From positions 1 through 64,000 of the forward strand of contig DBYJ01000020.1 in assembly GCA_002309805.1 (NCBI GenBank): a stretch of 64,000 nt of DNA. Reading direction: 5' to 3'. The DNA comes from Bacteroidales bacterium UBA1189. Its GTDB lineage: Bacteria; Bacteroidota; Bacteroidia; Bacteroidales; Bacteroidaceae. The position numbers were made by a program, and so were the translations under genes. Shown in pieces: positions 1 through 10,300 of the stretch (position 1 is the stretch's first letter; every line of letters starts with the position of its first letter). The notes below the pieces were generated by a model, which saw only the letters and a list, made by a program, of their open reading frames with translations, was not told where the DNA came from and did no database searches.

Positions 1-294
1 GTGTAATGTTCTTTTGTCGGCGAATGGAACGAATTTGACGAATGGTGTTGCGGCGTGGAGCTTCGCACGCCGAATGGATTCTTTTTTAAAACACGAATGA
101 CCATAAATAAACACGAATAATCCAAAAATTAATTCATGAAAAATTTGTGGTTATTCGTGGGCATTCGTGTTATAGAGAAAAAGAAAAAAGAGTGGGCATT
201 TAACGTTGTGCCGACAGAGTTTGATTCTATTTCCGTAGCGTTTGATGTTATTTTGCCAGCGTTTGATTCTGCGCGCGCAGAGCAAGGGGGCGCA
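1..294. repeat. Composite intergenic repeat module, copy 1
   Basis: This gene-free stretch is a mosaic repeat. Positions 47-78 hold a hairpin-forming segment (GGCGTGGAGCTTCGCACGCC). Positions about 100-172 are flanked by AACACGAAT and ATTCGTGTT in inverted orientation. Positions 216-290 are three and a half tandem 21-bp units of the type AGAGTTTGATTCTATTTTGCC, followed by AGAGCAAGGGG. The same order of parts recurs at 32357-32600. A long open frame across positions 136-1137 is an antisense shadow of the lipoprotein gene and is not annotated. Confidence 0.75.
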
Positions 295-1659
295 TCATTC
301 GTAGCGGACGGCGTGACGGGTGGAGCGGATGCTCATGGAGGGGAACCAGATGTCGGCAGGGGTGAGGCCACATTGCTCGATGGCATCGAGGCAGTACTCC
401 AGACGGCCGAAATCGGCATCGACGTTGTTCGTCCCGAAGGTGAAGCGGAGGCCGCGCTCCTTGGCCATACGGATAATCTTCATGCTGGGGATGCGATAGC
501 GGGGATTGATTTCGAGGGCGATGTGGTAGCGCTCCAGCACGTCGAGGACGCGATTGATGCGCCCGTCAGTCCACAGGGCGTCGTAGCGGGGCTGCATGTC
601 GTCGGGCAGATAAGTGGGATTGGCGTAGATGTCGGCAGGCTCGTTGGTGAGGATTTTCACGGTCTGGGAGACGATGACGTCCATATACTCCTCGTCGCTG
701 AGCCCGTCGCGGATGACCTCCTCGGGATGGTAAAGGCGGACGATGCGTCCGGCCTGGTCGCGGATAGTCATGGCATCGGTGAAGAGGTAGTCGAAGATGC
801 CGAGCGCCTCGGGAGAGAAGGTGGTGGTCCAACGGCGTCCCTCGCCCTGCACGCCGCAGAGGAAGGGCAGGTCCTTCACTTCTTCGTAGTATTCATAGAC
901 CTCCTTGTCGTTGGCAAGCATGCGTCCCACGCCGCCCTCGCCGGCATTAGGCGCCACGCCGTAGTTGATGCCGTAGGCCATAGACATGGCATGAGCCTGC
1001 TCCTTGGTGAGGCCGCCCTTCAGGTGGACGTGGTAGTCGATGACGGGGAAGAACTGCTGCTGGAGGCGGATGATGCGGTCGTGCTGCTCGTCAATAGGGT
1101 CAACAAGCCCACAAGCCAACGAGTCAACACGCTGTGAATGGTCGGCATCGGCTTTCGGCCCTCCGACTACGCGGACATCGCGCAGTTGTATCGAGCCTTC
1201 GGTACAGCGGACGACAATCTGTCCGTGCCCCAACACCCTGTTGGCAAATGCGGCGATGCGGTAGGGGGCTTCGGGCTCGGTATAGCTGACCACGGATGTG
1301 CCACAAATGGCGAAGCGGATGGTCTTGCCGATGACGGAGATCTCAAAAGGAAACCAAGTGCTGTCGGCAGCCAGCGAGCGGTAGAGGTTGCGGACGCTGG
1401 TGAGCGAGCCGGTCTTGAGCGTGCCGTCGATGGGGCCGTTGTGGAGAGCCACCTCGTAGCCTTTTTTGCCCGTAGCTTCGGTATGGAAGAGGATGACGCC
1501 CGAGGCACCAGGGGCAAGGAAGGCCTCACCCGTAAGAGTGAAATCCTGATAATCGCCCTTCAAAGTGACGGAACGGCCCTCCTGGAGGGTGAAATCGTGC
1601 TGCGCACAGCTGCAAACCAGCACAGCAAGCAAAAATGAAAGGAAAGAGAACTTTTTCAT
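295..1659 (-). CDS. Lipoprotein with DUF1080-like and PHP/amidohydrolase-like domains
   Basis: This 454-residue protein is probably an exported hydrolase. A signal peptide at residues 1-18 ends in SC, so Cys18 is the likely lipid anchor. Residues about 25-170 resemble the beta-sandwich fold of DUF1080/LamG-type glycan-associated domains. Residues about 205-450 begin with VIDYHVHL, the HxH metal motif of PHP or amidohydrolase families, and end with a conserved FGTNN...D segment. The linker near residues 178-192 is encoded by TTGAC/CAAG-rich repeat DNA (about 1085-1130), like the linker of the neighbouring RNase HI gene. The substrate is unknown; a surface or periplasmic location is inferred. 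A PHP-type metal hydrolase is more likely than a true phosphatase, but the two cannot be separated by eye. Confidence 0.75.
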   Translation of the reverse strand: MKKFSFLSFLLAVLVCSCAQHDFTLQEGRSVTLKGDYQDFTLTGEAFLAPGASGVILFHTEATGKKGYEVALHNGPIDGTLKTGSLTSVRNLYRSLAADSTWFPFEISVIGKTIRFAICGTSVVSYTEPEAPYRIAAFANRVLGHGQIVVRCTEGSIQLRDVRVVGGPKADADHSQRVDSLACGLVDPIDEQHDRIIRLQQQFFPVIDYHVHLKGGLTKEQAHAMSMAYGINYGVAPNAGEGGVGRMLANDKEVYEYYEEVKDLPFLCGVQGEGRRWTTTFSPEALGIFDYLFTDAMTIRDQAGRIVRLYHPEEVIRDGLSDEEYMDVIVSQTVKILTNEPADIYANPTYLPDDMQPRYDALWTDGRINRVLDVLERYHIALEINPRYRIPSMKIIRMAKERGLRFTFGTNNVDADFGRLEYCLDAIEQCGLTPADIWFPSMSIRSTRHAVRYE

Positions 1660-1762
1660 AATTTTATAAAATGGTCTATTGTCTTGGTCTATAGTCTATT
1701 GCTCTTTTGGAGTTCAGTAGTTCAGGAGTTGCAGGAGTTCAGACGAATGTCGCATAAAAACA

Positions 1763-2398
1763 TTATTTTCTGCCGAAGTCGGCGGGGATTTCGCCCCAGT
1801 TGTCCGTGTCCCATTTATAGAGGAGGGGGCGCTTGGGGGCAGGATGGGCAGCAAGCCACGCCTCGGCACGGGCAATCAGGGCAAAGAGAGGACGCGTCTG
1901 TTCATCGACGGCAAGACGGGTCTTGCAAGTGCCCTCGTTGACCCACTTGATGGCGTTGCGGGAGTCGCTATAGACCACCATCTGCCAGCCCTCGCGGACG
2001 ATGAGCGCCATAGCGTGGACGATGGCCAGGAACTCGCCGATGTTGTTCGTGCCGTGGACAGGGCCGTAGTGGAAGATTTCCTGACCGGTAGGGATATAGA
2101 CGCCCCGATACTCCATCGGCCCGGGGTTGCCGCTGCAGGCGGCATCGGCAGCAAGAGCAGAGGAATTCAGCACGGCCTCAGGAGCATGCCGCTTGTTGAC
2201 CTGTTGACCTGTTGACTTGTTGACCTTTAAATAGTCGTATGGCGGCGAAGCGTAGACGCGTTCGGCCTCCTCGCGGGTGTCGAAGGACTTATACTTAGCC
2301 CCCTCCACGCCCTTCACCTGGCGTTCGCACTCCTTCCACGAGGTGAAAATGCCCGTTTCCAGCCCGTTCCAGACGACGTAAAACTTCTGCTTTGCCAA
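1763..2398 (-). CDS. rnhA: Ribonuclease HI with N-terminal viroplasmin domain
   Basis: RNase HI cleaves the RNA strand of RNA:DNA hybrids in the cytoplasm. The 211-residue protein starts with a viroplasmin (caulimovirus VI-like) domain at residues 4-50, which binds hybrids. The catalytic domain covers about 83-211, with acidic residues Asp85, Glu122, Asp145 and a final Asp near 207 in the WGEIPADFGRK ending typical of Bacteroidota members. The linker (about residues 58-71, NKSTGQQVNK) is encoded by four tandem 8-bp GTTGACCT-type repeats at 2195-2226, so it appears repeat-derived. It lies between the PHP lipoprotein and argS, all leftward, separated by repeat-rich junctions, so a shared transcript is not assured. 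Confidence 0.93.
   Translation of the reverse strand: MAKQKFYVVWNGLETGIFTSWKECERQVKGVEGAKYKSFDTREEAERVYASPPYDYLKVNKSTGQQVNKRHAPEAVLNSSALAADAACSGNPGPMEYRGVYIPTGQEIFHYGPVHGTNNIGEFLAIVHAMALIVREGWQMVVYSDSRNAIKWVNEGTCKTRLAVDEQTRPLFALIARAEAWLAAHPAPKRPLLYKWDTDNWGEIPADFGRK
2195..2226. repeat. Octanucleotide tandem repeat inside rnhA
   Basis: Four contiguous 8-bp units (GTTGACCT, third unit GTTGACTT) lie inside the RNase HI reading frame and encode the domain linker. Confidence 0.85.
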
Positions 2399-2401
2399 CC
2401 C

Positions 2402-2473
2402 CGTTAATCGTTAATCGTTAATAAAAAATCGAAGGACGTGTTCGTTAAACCTTAAACCTTCAACGTTAAACGA
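2402..2473. repeat. Heptanucleotide repeats between argS and rnhA
   Basis: Three tandem CGTTAAT units (2402-2422) are followed by TTAAACC-type units up to 2473. They fill the junction downstream of argS. The period is 7 bp. Confidence 0.8.
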
Positions 2474-2479
2474 AAAACC

Positions 2480-4318
2480 CTACATTCGCTCCGGCACCTC
2501 GATGCCTAAGAGGCCCATGCCGACGCGGACGACCTTGGCGACGTTGGCTGCCAGCACGACACGGAAGGTCTTGGCCTCGGAGGTCTCGGCGCTGAGGATG
2601 CTGTAGTCGTGATAGAACTGGTTGAAGGCCTTCACGAGGTCATAGACATAGTTGGCTATGTTGGAGGGGCTGTAGTCGACTCCGGCCTGACGGACGACGG
2701 CAGGGAAGTCGGCAAGCTGCTGGATGAGGTCTTGCTCCTTCTCCGAAGGCTCGTAGGCAAGCCCTTCGGGCAACGAGCAGCAGATGCCCTCCGCCTCGGC
2801 TTTACGCAAGATGGAGCGGATGCGGGCGTAGGTATACTGGATGAAGGGACCGGTATTGCCGTTGAAGTCGATGCTCTCCTTGGGGTTGAAGAGCATATTC
2901 TTGCGGGCATCGACCTTGAGGATGAAGTATTTGAGGGCGCCTAAGCCGACGATGCGGGCGATGTCCTCGGACTCGGACTCGCTGAGGCCGTCCTGCTTGC
3001 CAAGCTCGCGGGAGATGTCGCGTGCGGTTCCAATCATCTGCTCGATGAGGTCGTCGGCATCGACGACGGTACCCTCGCGGCTCTTCATCTTGCCCTCGGG
3101 CAGCTCCACCATGCCGTAGGAGAAGTGGACGAGGTCCTTGCCCCACTCGAAGCCAAGCTTGTCCAAAAGGATGGAGAGCACCTGGAAATGGTAGTTCTGC
3201 TCGTTGCCGACGACATAGATCATCTTGTTGATGGGATAGTCGCGGAAGCGGAGCTTGGCGGTACCGATGTCCTGCGTCATATAGACGCTAGTGCCGTCCT
3301 TGCGGAGGAGGAGCTTTTCATCCAGTCCTTCGGGGCGTAGGTCAGCCCACACGGAGCCGTCCTCGCGCTGGTAGAAGATGCCCTTTTCCAATCCCTCAAG
3401 CACCTTTTCCTTGCCCTCAAGATAGGTCTGCGATTCGTAGTAGATCTTGTCGAAGCTGACGCCCATCTTGCGGTAGGTCTCGTCGAAGCCGGCATAGACC
3501 CAACTGTTCATCTTCTCCCAAAGGGCACGCACCTCGGGGTCGCCCTGCTCCCAACGGACCAACATCTCGTGGGCCTCGCAGAGCAGAGGGCTCTTGGCCT
3601 CAGCAGCAGCCTTGCGCAGCTCGGCCTGACGGTCGGGGTCTGGGTCGGTAATGGCAAGTACCTCGGGGTCGTGCTCCAAAAAATCCTTCACCTCGGCACA
3701 GAAATGCTTGTCGAAGGCCACGTAATAGTCGCCAACCAGATGGTCGCCCTTCTTGCCGGACGACTCAGGGGTCTCGCCATTGCCATACTTCAGCCAAGCC
3801 AGCATGGACTTGCAGATGTGTATGCCGCGGTCGTTGACGATGTTCGTCTTGACCACACGGTTGCCACAGGCAGCCATGATGTTGGCTAAGGCATAGCCCA
3901 GCAAGTTGTTGCGGACGTGGCCCAGATGGAGCGGCTTATTGGTGTTGGGCGAGGAGTATTCAATCATCACCAACGGCGAATCGGCCTCGGCCTTGCAGGT
4001 GCCGAAGTCGGGATTGGCGTGGATATTGGACAGTAGCCTGGTCCAGAAAGCGGGTGAAATGGTGAGGTTGAGAAAGCCCTTGATGGCGTTGTAGCGGCTG
4101 ACCATCGGCTCGTTCTCCTGCAACCAGGCACCAATCTCCTGCGCGGTCTGCTCGGGGCTTTTGCGGGAGGTGCGCAAGAGGGGGAATGTGACTAAGGAGA
4201 GATGCCCCTCGAACTCCTTCTTGGTCTTCTGAAGCTGAATCATGGAGACGGGCACATCGGCATCGTAGAGTGCCTTCACGGCATCGACGACGCGGCTGGA
4301 TAGGATTTGTTCTATCAT
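2480..4318 (-). CDS. argS: Arginyl-tRNA synthetase
   Basis: ArgRS charges tRNA-Arg with arginine in the cytoplasm. The 612-residue protein has an N-terminal Add-1 domain (about 1-90), a class I catalytic core with the HIGH-type motif HLGH at residues 131-134, a degenerate KMSKS equivalent (GKMKSREG) near 410, and a C-terminal DALR anticodon-binding domain from about 480. Length and motif order match bacterial ArgRS. It diverges from the rhomboid gene with a very short promoter region. The start was chosen because it follows the TACTTTTG box on this strand (4359-4366) and gives the full N-terminal domain. Confidence 0.97.
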   Translation of the reverse strand: MIEQILSSRVVDAVKALYDADVPVSMIQLQKTKKEFEGHLSLVTFPLLRTSRKSPEQTAQEIGAWLQENEPMVSRYNAIKGFLNLTISPAFWTRLLSNIHANPDFGTCKAEADSPLVMIEYSSPNTNKPLHLGHVRNNLLGYALANIMAACGNRVVKTNIVNDRGIHICKSMLAWLKYGNGETPESSGKKGDHLVGDYYVAFDKHFCAEVKDFLEHDPEVLAITDPDPDRQAELRKAAAEAKSPLLCEAHEMLVRWEQGDPEVRALWEKMNSWVYAGFDETYRKMGVSFDKIYYESQTYLEGKEKVLEGLEKGIFYQREDGSVWADLRPEGLDEKLLLRKDGTSVYMTQDIGTAKLRFRDYPINKMIYVVGNEQNYHFQVLSILLDKLGFEWGKDLVHFSYGMVELPEGKMKSREGTVVDADDLIEQMIGTARDISRELGKQDGLSESESEDIARIVGLGALKYFILKVDARKNMLFNPKESIDFNGNTGPFIQYTYARIRSILRKAEAEGICCSLPEGLAYEPSEKEQDLIQQLADFPAVVRQAGVDYSPSNIANYVYDLVKAFNQFYHDYSILSAETSEAKTFRVVLAANVAKVVRVGMGLLGIEVPERM

Positions 4319-4358
4319 ATTAGGAACGTTATTGTATTATATTTTCTTAAATTGACCG

Positions 4359-4397
4359 CAAAAGTAGTCATTTCTTAAGAATAATTGCGTACTTTTG
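4359..4397. promoter_or_regulatory. Face-to-face promoters of argS and the first rhomboid gene
   Basis: A TACTTTTG -7 box on the minus strand (4359-4366) serves argS. An identical box on the plus strand (4390-4397) serves the rhomboid gene. The boxes are only 23 nt apart, so the -33 region of each promoter overlaps the other promoter. Confidence 0.75.
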
Positions 4398-4415
4398 CCG
4401 AGAATTTGAATTGTT

Positions 4416-5039
4416 ATGAAGAATTTCCCTCCAGTAGTAAAGAATCTCCTCATCATCAACTGCCTTGTTTTCTTCGCCGAATGGATTCTTCCCCAGACCG
4501 CGCTGAAATTCCCACTTGAGGGATGGATGGCTCTCTACTATGCAGGCTCGCCCCTGTTCCGCCTGTGGCAGTTGTTCACCTATATGTTTGCCCACGCAGG
4601 CTTCGACCACCTATTCTTCAACATGTTCGCCCTGTGGATGTTCGGACGCATCCTGGAAAATGTGTGGGGCTCGAGGCGGTTCCTCCTCTATTATATGGTC
4701 TGCGGCTTTGGAGCAGGCTTGACGCAGGAACTGCTCCAGTTCGTCGGCGTCATCCCGCAGATGCAGTCGGTCGTGGGCGCCTCAGGTGCCGTCTATGGCC
4801 TGCTGCTTGCCTTTGCAATGCTGTTCCCCAATATGCCCATGTATATTATCCCGATTCCCGTGCCCATCAAGGCCAAATGGATGGTCATCGGCTATACGGT
4901 CATTGAGCTATTGGAGGGTATCTTCAGCTTTGGCAACGTGGCCCACTTCGCCCATTTGGGAGGTATGGTTTTCGGTTTAGCGCTGATACTCTATTGGCGC
5001 AAGAACAACAAGGACACCAATGGCTGGAATTATCGATGA
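4416..5039 (+). CDS. Rhomboid family intramembrane serine protease
   Basis: This polytopic 207-residue membrane protein is a rhomboid protease, cleaving transmembrane substrates within the inner membrane. The catalytic serine is Ser123 in GASG and the catalytic histidine is His180 in AHLGG; six hydrophobic segments fit the minimal rhomboid core. An HxxxN pattern in HLFFNM (residues 65-70) matches the helix-2 region. It is the first gene of a three-gene run, and its stop codon overlaps the start of the next rhomboid gene by 20 bp. The natural substrate cannot be told from sequence. Confidence 0.92.
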   Translation: MKNFPPVVKNLLIINCLVFFAEWILPQTALKFPLEGWMALYYAGSPLFRLWQLFTYMFAHAGFDHLFFNMFALWMFGRILENVWGSRRFLLYYMVCGFGAGLTQELLQFVGVIPQMQSVVGASGAVYGLLLAFAMLFPNMPMYIIPIPVPIKAKWMVIGYTVIELLEGIFSFGNVAHFAHLGGMVFGLALILYWRKNNKDTNGWNYR

Positions 5040-5964
5040 CGTAAGGCGCATCTTCCGTCGCGGCGGAATTGTGACACAGTTGATTGGCATCAACGTGGTG
5101 CTGTTCCTGCTGTTTGCATTGGCAAAGGTAATTCTTCTATTGTTTAAGGTGGACGATGGGGGTTGGCTGGATTTCCTGTCGCTTCCGGCGTCGCTTCCGC
5201 TCCTGGCCCAACGCCCCTGGACGTTGTTCACCTATATGTTCATGCACGGAGGGATGTGGCATCTGGTGTTCAACATGCTCTGGCTCTATTGGTTCGGACA
5301 GATTGCCCTCTACTTCTTCTCCGCCCGGCATCTGAGAGGCCTCTATATCCTTGGCGGTCTAGCAGGAGGCGTTCTGTACGTCATTGCCTATAATGTCTTC
5401 CCGCTCTTTACGTCGCAAGTTTCCCAAGCGTTATTGGTGGGGGCTTCGGCATCCATTCTGGCTATTGTGGTAGCCACAGCCATCAAGGAGCCGAATTACC
5501 AGCTCCGGCTCCTGTTCTTCGGGAATATCTCCATGAAATGGCTGGCAGTCATTACCGTGCTTATCGATACGCTACTCATCGCTTCCAATAACGCCGGAGG
5601 ACACATCGCCCACTTGGGAGGAGCACTTGCCGGGTGGGGGTTCGTGGCTGCGTTGAGCAAAGGGCACGATATCACCGAATGGATTAACCGTTGCATCGAT
5701 TTCATCGGAGGGCTTTTCCGTCCCGCTTCCTACCGCACACGAATCCGGCCAAAGAAGCAAAAAAAGGCCTTTTCATCGGGGAAAAAGCGGAAAAAAACGG
5801 CAGAATCCCCCACGAATGACCATGAGGCTGACTACACCTACAACCAGACGAAGAAGCAGCAGTCGGACGAGATAGACCGTATCCTTGAGAAAATCAAGAA
5901 ATCGGGCTACGGCGGACTGACAGCTGAGGAGAAAAAGAAGCTGTTTGACGCTTCAAACCGATGA
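5020..5964 (+). CDS. Second rhomboid family protease with basic C-terminal tail
   Basis: A second rhomboid (314 residues) is encoded directly after the first and overlaps it. The catalytic Ser143 lies in GASAS, where the usual fourth glycine is alanine, and His198 lies in AHLGG. After the membrane core (to about residue 225) comes a Lys-rich cytoplasmic tail and a terminal helical segment (DEIDRILEKI, then LTAEEKKKLF), a tail seen in Bacteroidota rhomboids (DUF6576-like). Tandem rhomboids may divide substrates or act together. The GASA change is tolerated in some active rhomboids, so activity is likely but not certain. Confidence 0.9.
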   Translation: MAGIIDDVRRIFRRGGIVTQLIGINVVLFLLFALAKVILLLFKVDDGGWLDFLSLPASLPLLAQRPWTLFTYMFMHGGMWHLVFNMLWLYWFGQIALYFFSARHLRGLYILGGLAGGVLYVIAYNVFPLFTSQVSQALLVGASASILAIVVATAIKEPNYQLRLLFFGNISMKWLAVITVLIDTLLIASNNAGGHIAHLGGALAGWGFVAALSKGHDITEWINRCIDFIGGLFRPASYRTRIRPKKQKKAFSSGKKRKKTAESPTNDHEADYTYNQTKKQQSDEIDRILEKIKKSGYGGLTAEEKKKLFDASNR

Positions 5965-5995
5965 ACGAGGCAAGGCAAAAACGGAAGATAGACCG

Positions 5996-7111
5996 ATGAA
6001 AAGGCAGAAAAAGAAGATGAAATGGTACACGAAGCTGTGGGCTTATCCCCTGCTGCTGGTTAACATCTTCGCTTGCGGAGTGTTCATCTTGTGTGCCTTC
6101 AGCCAGCAGATTCCAGCCGAGAAGCTGCCCATCATCTCCTTGGCAGGAATGGCGTTTCCCATAGCGTTGGGGATTGTGGCGGCCTTTCTGATTTTCTGGC
6201 TATTGTTCTACAAGCGCCTTTGTTGGCTGTCGTTGGTGACGTTGTTGGTATGCTGCTCACAAATCTACTCGATGTTCCCCCTTAACCTATCCGACATCCG
6301 CGCGCCGCGGGTAGCAATGAAAATCCTTTCGTACAACGTGCTCAGCGTCGGTGCCGACGAGAAAAACCCCATCCTCCAATACCTCGCCCGTAGCAAGGCC
6401 GACATCATCTGCCTACAGGAAGCCAGCGAAGCCCACCTGAAGAAATACGACCAGAATGCCGAATGGATGAAGGATTACCCCTACCGCACCTACCGCATGC
6501 CGCACGGAGGTACAAGGGAGGCACGGGACATCTGCTGCATCTCCAAATACCCCATCCTATCGCTGAAGAACCACCGTTTCCCGGGCTCGGGCAACTGCTA
6601 CTCGGAATACACGCTGGACGTAAAGGGCGACACCATCACTCTCTTTAACTGCCATTTACAAAGCTTTGCGCTAAGCGAAGACGACAAGAACCTCTACGAG
6701 GAAATCATTAACCATCCCAAAGAGAACCTGCCAACCTCAGGCACCAAAGAACTGCTGAAAAAACTGCGTGAAGCCAATGCCAAGCGCTCCGTTCAGGCCG
6801 ACAGCCTCGCCAAGCATATCGAACAAGCCCTGGGCAACGGCACGACTCCCCGTACCGTCATCGTCTGCGGCGATTTCAACGACACCCCCATCAGCTACTC
6901 CCATTACCGCGTGACCCGCCTTCTAAAAGACGCCCACACGCTCAGCGGAAACGGCTTCGGCTTCAGCTACAACCGCAACAAGATGTTCTTCCGCATCGAC
7001 CACATTCTGGCTTCGCCCAATCTGAAACCCTACCGCTGCAAGGTGGACCGTTCCATCAAGGAGTCGGACCACTACCCCATCTATTCCTACTTCGTCTACC
7101 GGAAGCCGTAA
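5996..7111 (+). CDS. Membrane-anchored endonuclease/exonuclease/phosphatase family protein
   Basis: The 371-residue protein has about three hydrophobic segments in the first 100 residues, followed by an EEP-fold metal phosphodiesterase domain. Visible motifs are LSYNVL, CLQEAS (metal-binding Glu), CGDFND and the C-terminal SDHYPI. Family members cut nucleic acids, phospholipids or phosphoinositides, so the substrate is open. The domain faces the cytoplasm or periplasm depending on topology. An upstream TTG start at 5945 would overlap the rhomboid gene; the ATG at 5996 is preferred because MKRQKKKMKW gives a normal positively charged start before the first membrane helix. Confidence 0.85.
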   Translation: MKRQKKKMKWYTKLWAYPLLLVNIFACGVFILCAFSQQIPAEKLPIISLAGMAFPIALGIVAAFLIFWLLFYKRLCWLSLVTLLVCCSQIYSMFPLNLSDIRAPRVAMKILSYNVLSVGADEKNPILQYLARSKADIICLQEASEAHLKKYDQNAEWMKDYPYRTYRMPHGGTREARDICCISKYPILSLKNHRFPGSGNCYSEYTLDVKGDTITLFNCHLQSFALSEDDKNLYEEIINHPKENLPTSGTKELLKKLREANAKRSVQADSLAKHIEQALGNGTTPRTVIVCGDFNDTPISYSHYRVTRLLKDAHTLSGNGFGFSYNRNKMFFRIDHILASPNLKPYRCKVDRSIKESDHYPIYSYFVYRKP

Positions 7112-7244
7112 CGCAGCAAAAATTCTGTGCGGCGAATCCCCACTTTTTCTCGACAATTGCCGGTTTTTCTCCGTTTTTTGCCCCATTTTGGGCGGCAAAC
7201 TGACAATTTTGCCTTTCAAACAGCGATTTTTTCGCCTCAAATGG

Positions 7245-7274
7245 TTGAATTGGCAAAAAAATGTAGTATCTTTG
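7245..7274 (+). promoter_or_regulatory. secDF promoter
   Basis: TTG at 7245-7247 and TATCTTTG at 7267-7274 are separated by 19 nt, the Bacteroidota -33/-7 layout. The leader to the start codon is about 60 nt and A-rich. Confidence 0.7.
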
Positions 7275-7337
7275 CGCCCCGATTTCAAAAAATAATAAGG
7301 AAATAATAAAAAGTAATAATTAAAAAAACAAGTAAAA

Positions 7338-10300
7338 ATGCAAAACAAAGGATTTGTAAGGATCATTGCGGTATTACTCACACTTGTGTGTCTGTTCTAC
7401 CTTTCCTTCACATTTGTGGCACGCCATCACGAGAAAAAGGCTGCCAACTATGCAGGAGGTGAATCGGCTTATATCGATTCAATCATGAATGAGAAAGTCT
7501 ATCTGGGTCTTTTCGACTACAAGACCTGCCGCGAGAACGGCATCGGTCTGGGTCTTGACCTGAAAGGCGGTATGAACGTTATTCTGGAAGTCTCCGTCCC
7601 CGACGTGGTCGACGCTCTTGCTGACCATAAGCAGGACGAGAAGTTCAAGAGCGCTCTCGCTACCGCTACCAAGCAGGCTGTTACCAGCAACGACGATTTC
7701 ATCACCCTGTTCATCAAAGAGTACAAGAGAATCAACCCCGAAGGCTCGCTGGCTGAGATTTTTGCCACGCAGCAGCTGAAGGACAAAATCAATACGAAGA
7801 GCTCCGACAAGGACGTCGAGTCCGTGCTGCGTGCTGAAGTGCAGGCCGCCATCGACAACTCGTTCAACGTGCTCCGCACCCGTATCGACCGCTTCGGCGT
7901 TGCCCAGCCCAACATCCAGAAGTTGGAGGGTGCCATGGGCCGCATTATGATTGAGCTTCCTGGTGTCAAGGAACCCGAGCGCGTCCGCAACCTCCTTCAA
8001 GGAAGCGCTAACCTTGAATTCTGGGAGACCTATACCGCTGCCGAAGTCTATCAGTCCCTCGTGGCTGCCGATGCCCGTCTGCGCGACGCGCTGGCCTATG
8101 AGAACGGCGATGCTGAGACCGCTCAGTCTGAAGAGGCTGCTGAAGCTCCTGCTGACGAGGCCGTTGAGCCCGCTGCCGACAAGGCCGACGAAGACCTCGA
8201 CCTCTCCACCCTCACCGGCGACGAAGCAGAGAAGAAGACCGACAACGTCAGCGACGAGCAGATGAAGCGCGAGCACCCGCTGCTCAGCATGCTTCAGCTC
8301 TACAACGGCAACAACGGCGCCGTCATCGGCCTGGCTCAGCATAAGGATATGGACGCCATCGACGAGCTCCTGGCCCGCAAGGAGGTGCAGAGCATCCTCC
8401 CGAAGGACCTCCGTCTGAAGTGGGGCGTCAGCGCCATGGACGATAAGGGACAGGTCTATGAACTCTACGGTATCAAGTCGACCGAGCGCAACGGACGTGC
8501 TCCTCTGGAGGGCGACGTCATCGTCAACGCCCGTGACGACTACGACCAGAACGGCCGTCCGAGCGTCAGCATGTCCATGAACACCGAGGGCAGCCGCCGC
8601 TGGGCTCAGATTACGAAGAACAACATCAACCGCGCCGTGGCCATCGTCCTTGACGACCGCGTGTATAGCGCCCCCAACGTCCAGAACGAAATCACAGGCG
8701 GTAACTCGCAGATTACGGGTAACTTCACCCCCGAGCAGACGCGCGACCTTGCCAACGTGCTCAATTCCGGTAAGATGCCCGCCCCCGCCAAGATTGTCCA
8801 GGAAGACGTCGTCGGTCCTTCGCTGGGTGCCGAGTCCATCCAGCGCGGTATCTGGTCGTTCCTCATCGCCTTCGTCATCCTGATATTCTACATGTGCCTC
8901 ATGTACGGATGGATTCCCGGTCTGATTGCCGACAGCGCCCTGCTGCTCAACCTCTTCTTCACCCTCGGAATCCTCAGTTCGTTCCAGGCTGCTCTGACGA
9001 TGTCAGGTATCGCCGGTATGGTGCTCACCCTGGGTATGGCTGTTGACGCCAACGTGCTTATCTACGAGCGCGCCAAGGAAGAGCTTCGCGCCGGCAAGCA
9101 GGTAAAGGCCGCTCTGAAGGATGGTTACAAGAACGCCTTCTCGGCTATCTTCGACTCCAACTTCACCTCCATCATCACGGGTATCATCCTGTTCGTCTTC
9201 GGTACAGGCCCCATCCGCGGATTTGCTACGACGTTGATGATCGGTATCGTCTGCTCGTTCTTCACGGCTGTGTTCCTCACCCGTCTGGTGTACGAGCACT
9301 TCCTCAACAAGGACAAGCTCACGAACCTCACCTTCACCACTCCGTTTGCCAAGAAGGTCATGCCCGAGAACACCCACATCAACTTCATGGGTGCCCGCAA
9401 GACCTCCTTCATCGTGTTCGGCATCCTGCTCGTGGTGTTCGCAGTTGCCTACGGCGTGCGTGGTTTCGACCGCAGTATCGACTTCACCGGCGGACGTAAC
9501 TTCACCGTCCAGTTCGAGCAGCCCGTGCAGCCCGAGCAGGTCAGCAATCTGCTGCAGGATCAGGTGGGTGGCGCCAACCTGAGTGTCATCGCCCTCGGCA
9601 CCGACGGCAAGACCCTCCGCATCAGCACCAACTACCGCATCAACGATAGCGACGACGACATCGACACCCAGATCGAGCAGTTCCTCTTCGATGCCCTGAA
9701 GAACGGCAAGCTCCTCAGCCCGGATCTTACCTTCAACACCTTCATCGACCACGAGAACCGCGCCGGCGGCTCCATCATCAGCAGTCAGAAGGTCGGCCCG
9801 AGTATCGCCAGCGACATCACCCGCGGAGCCATCATCTCCGTCATCCTGGCCCTCATCGCCATCTTCCTCTACATCCTGCTCCGCTTCCGCAACGTCGCCT
9901 ATAGCGTTGGTGCCATTAGCGCTCTGGTTATCGATACGGCTATGATTCTCGGTATGTATGCCCTCCTGCACGGCGTGCTGCCCTTCTCGATGGAGCTCGA
10001 TCAGACCTTCATCGGCGCTATCCTGACGGCTATCGGTTACTCCATCAACGATAAGGTGGTTATCTTCGACCGTATCCGCGAGAACCGCAAGCTCTATCCC
10101 AAGCGCGAGCTGACGCAGCTCTTCAACGAGTCGCTCAACAGCACTTTGGCCCGTACCATCAACACCTCCGTCAGCACCCTCATCGTGTTGCTTTGCATCC
10201 TCTTCATCGGTGGCGACACCATCAAGAGCTTTGCCTTCGCCATGATTCTCGGTGTTGTGTTCGGCACCTGCTCCTCCATCTTCCTGGCAGCGCCCATCGC

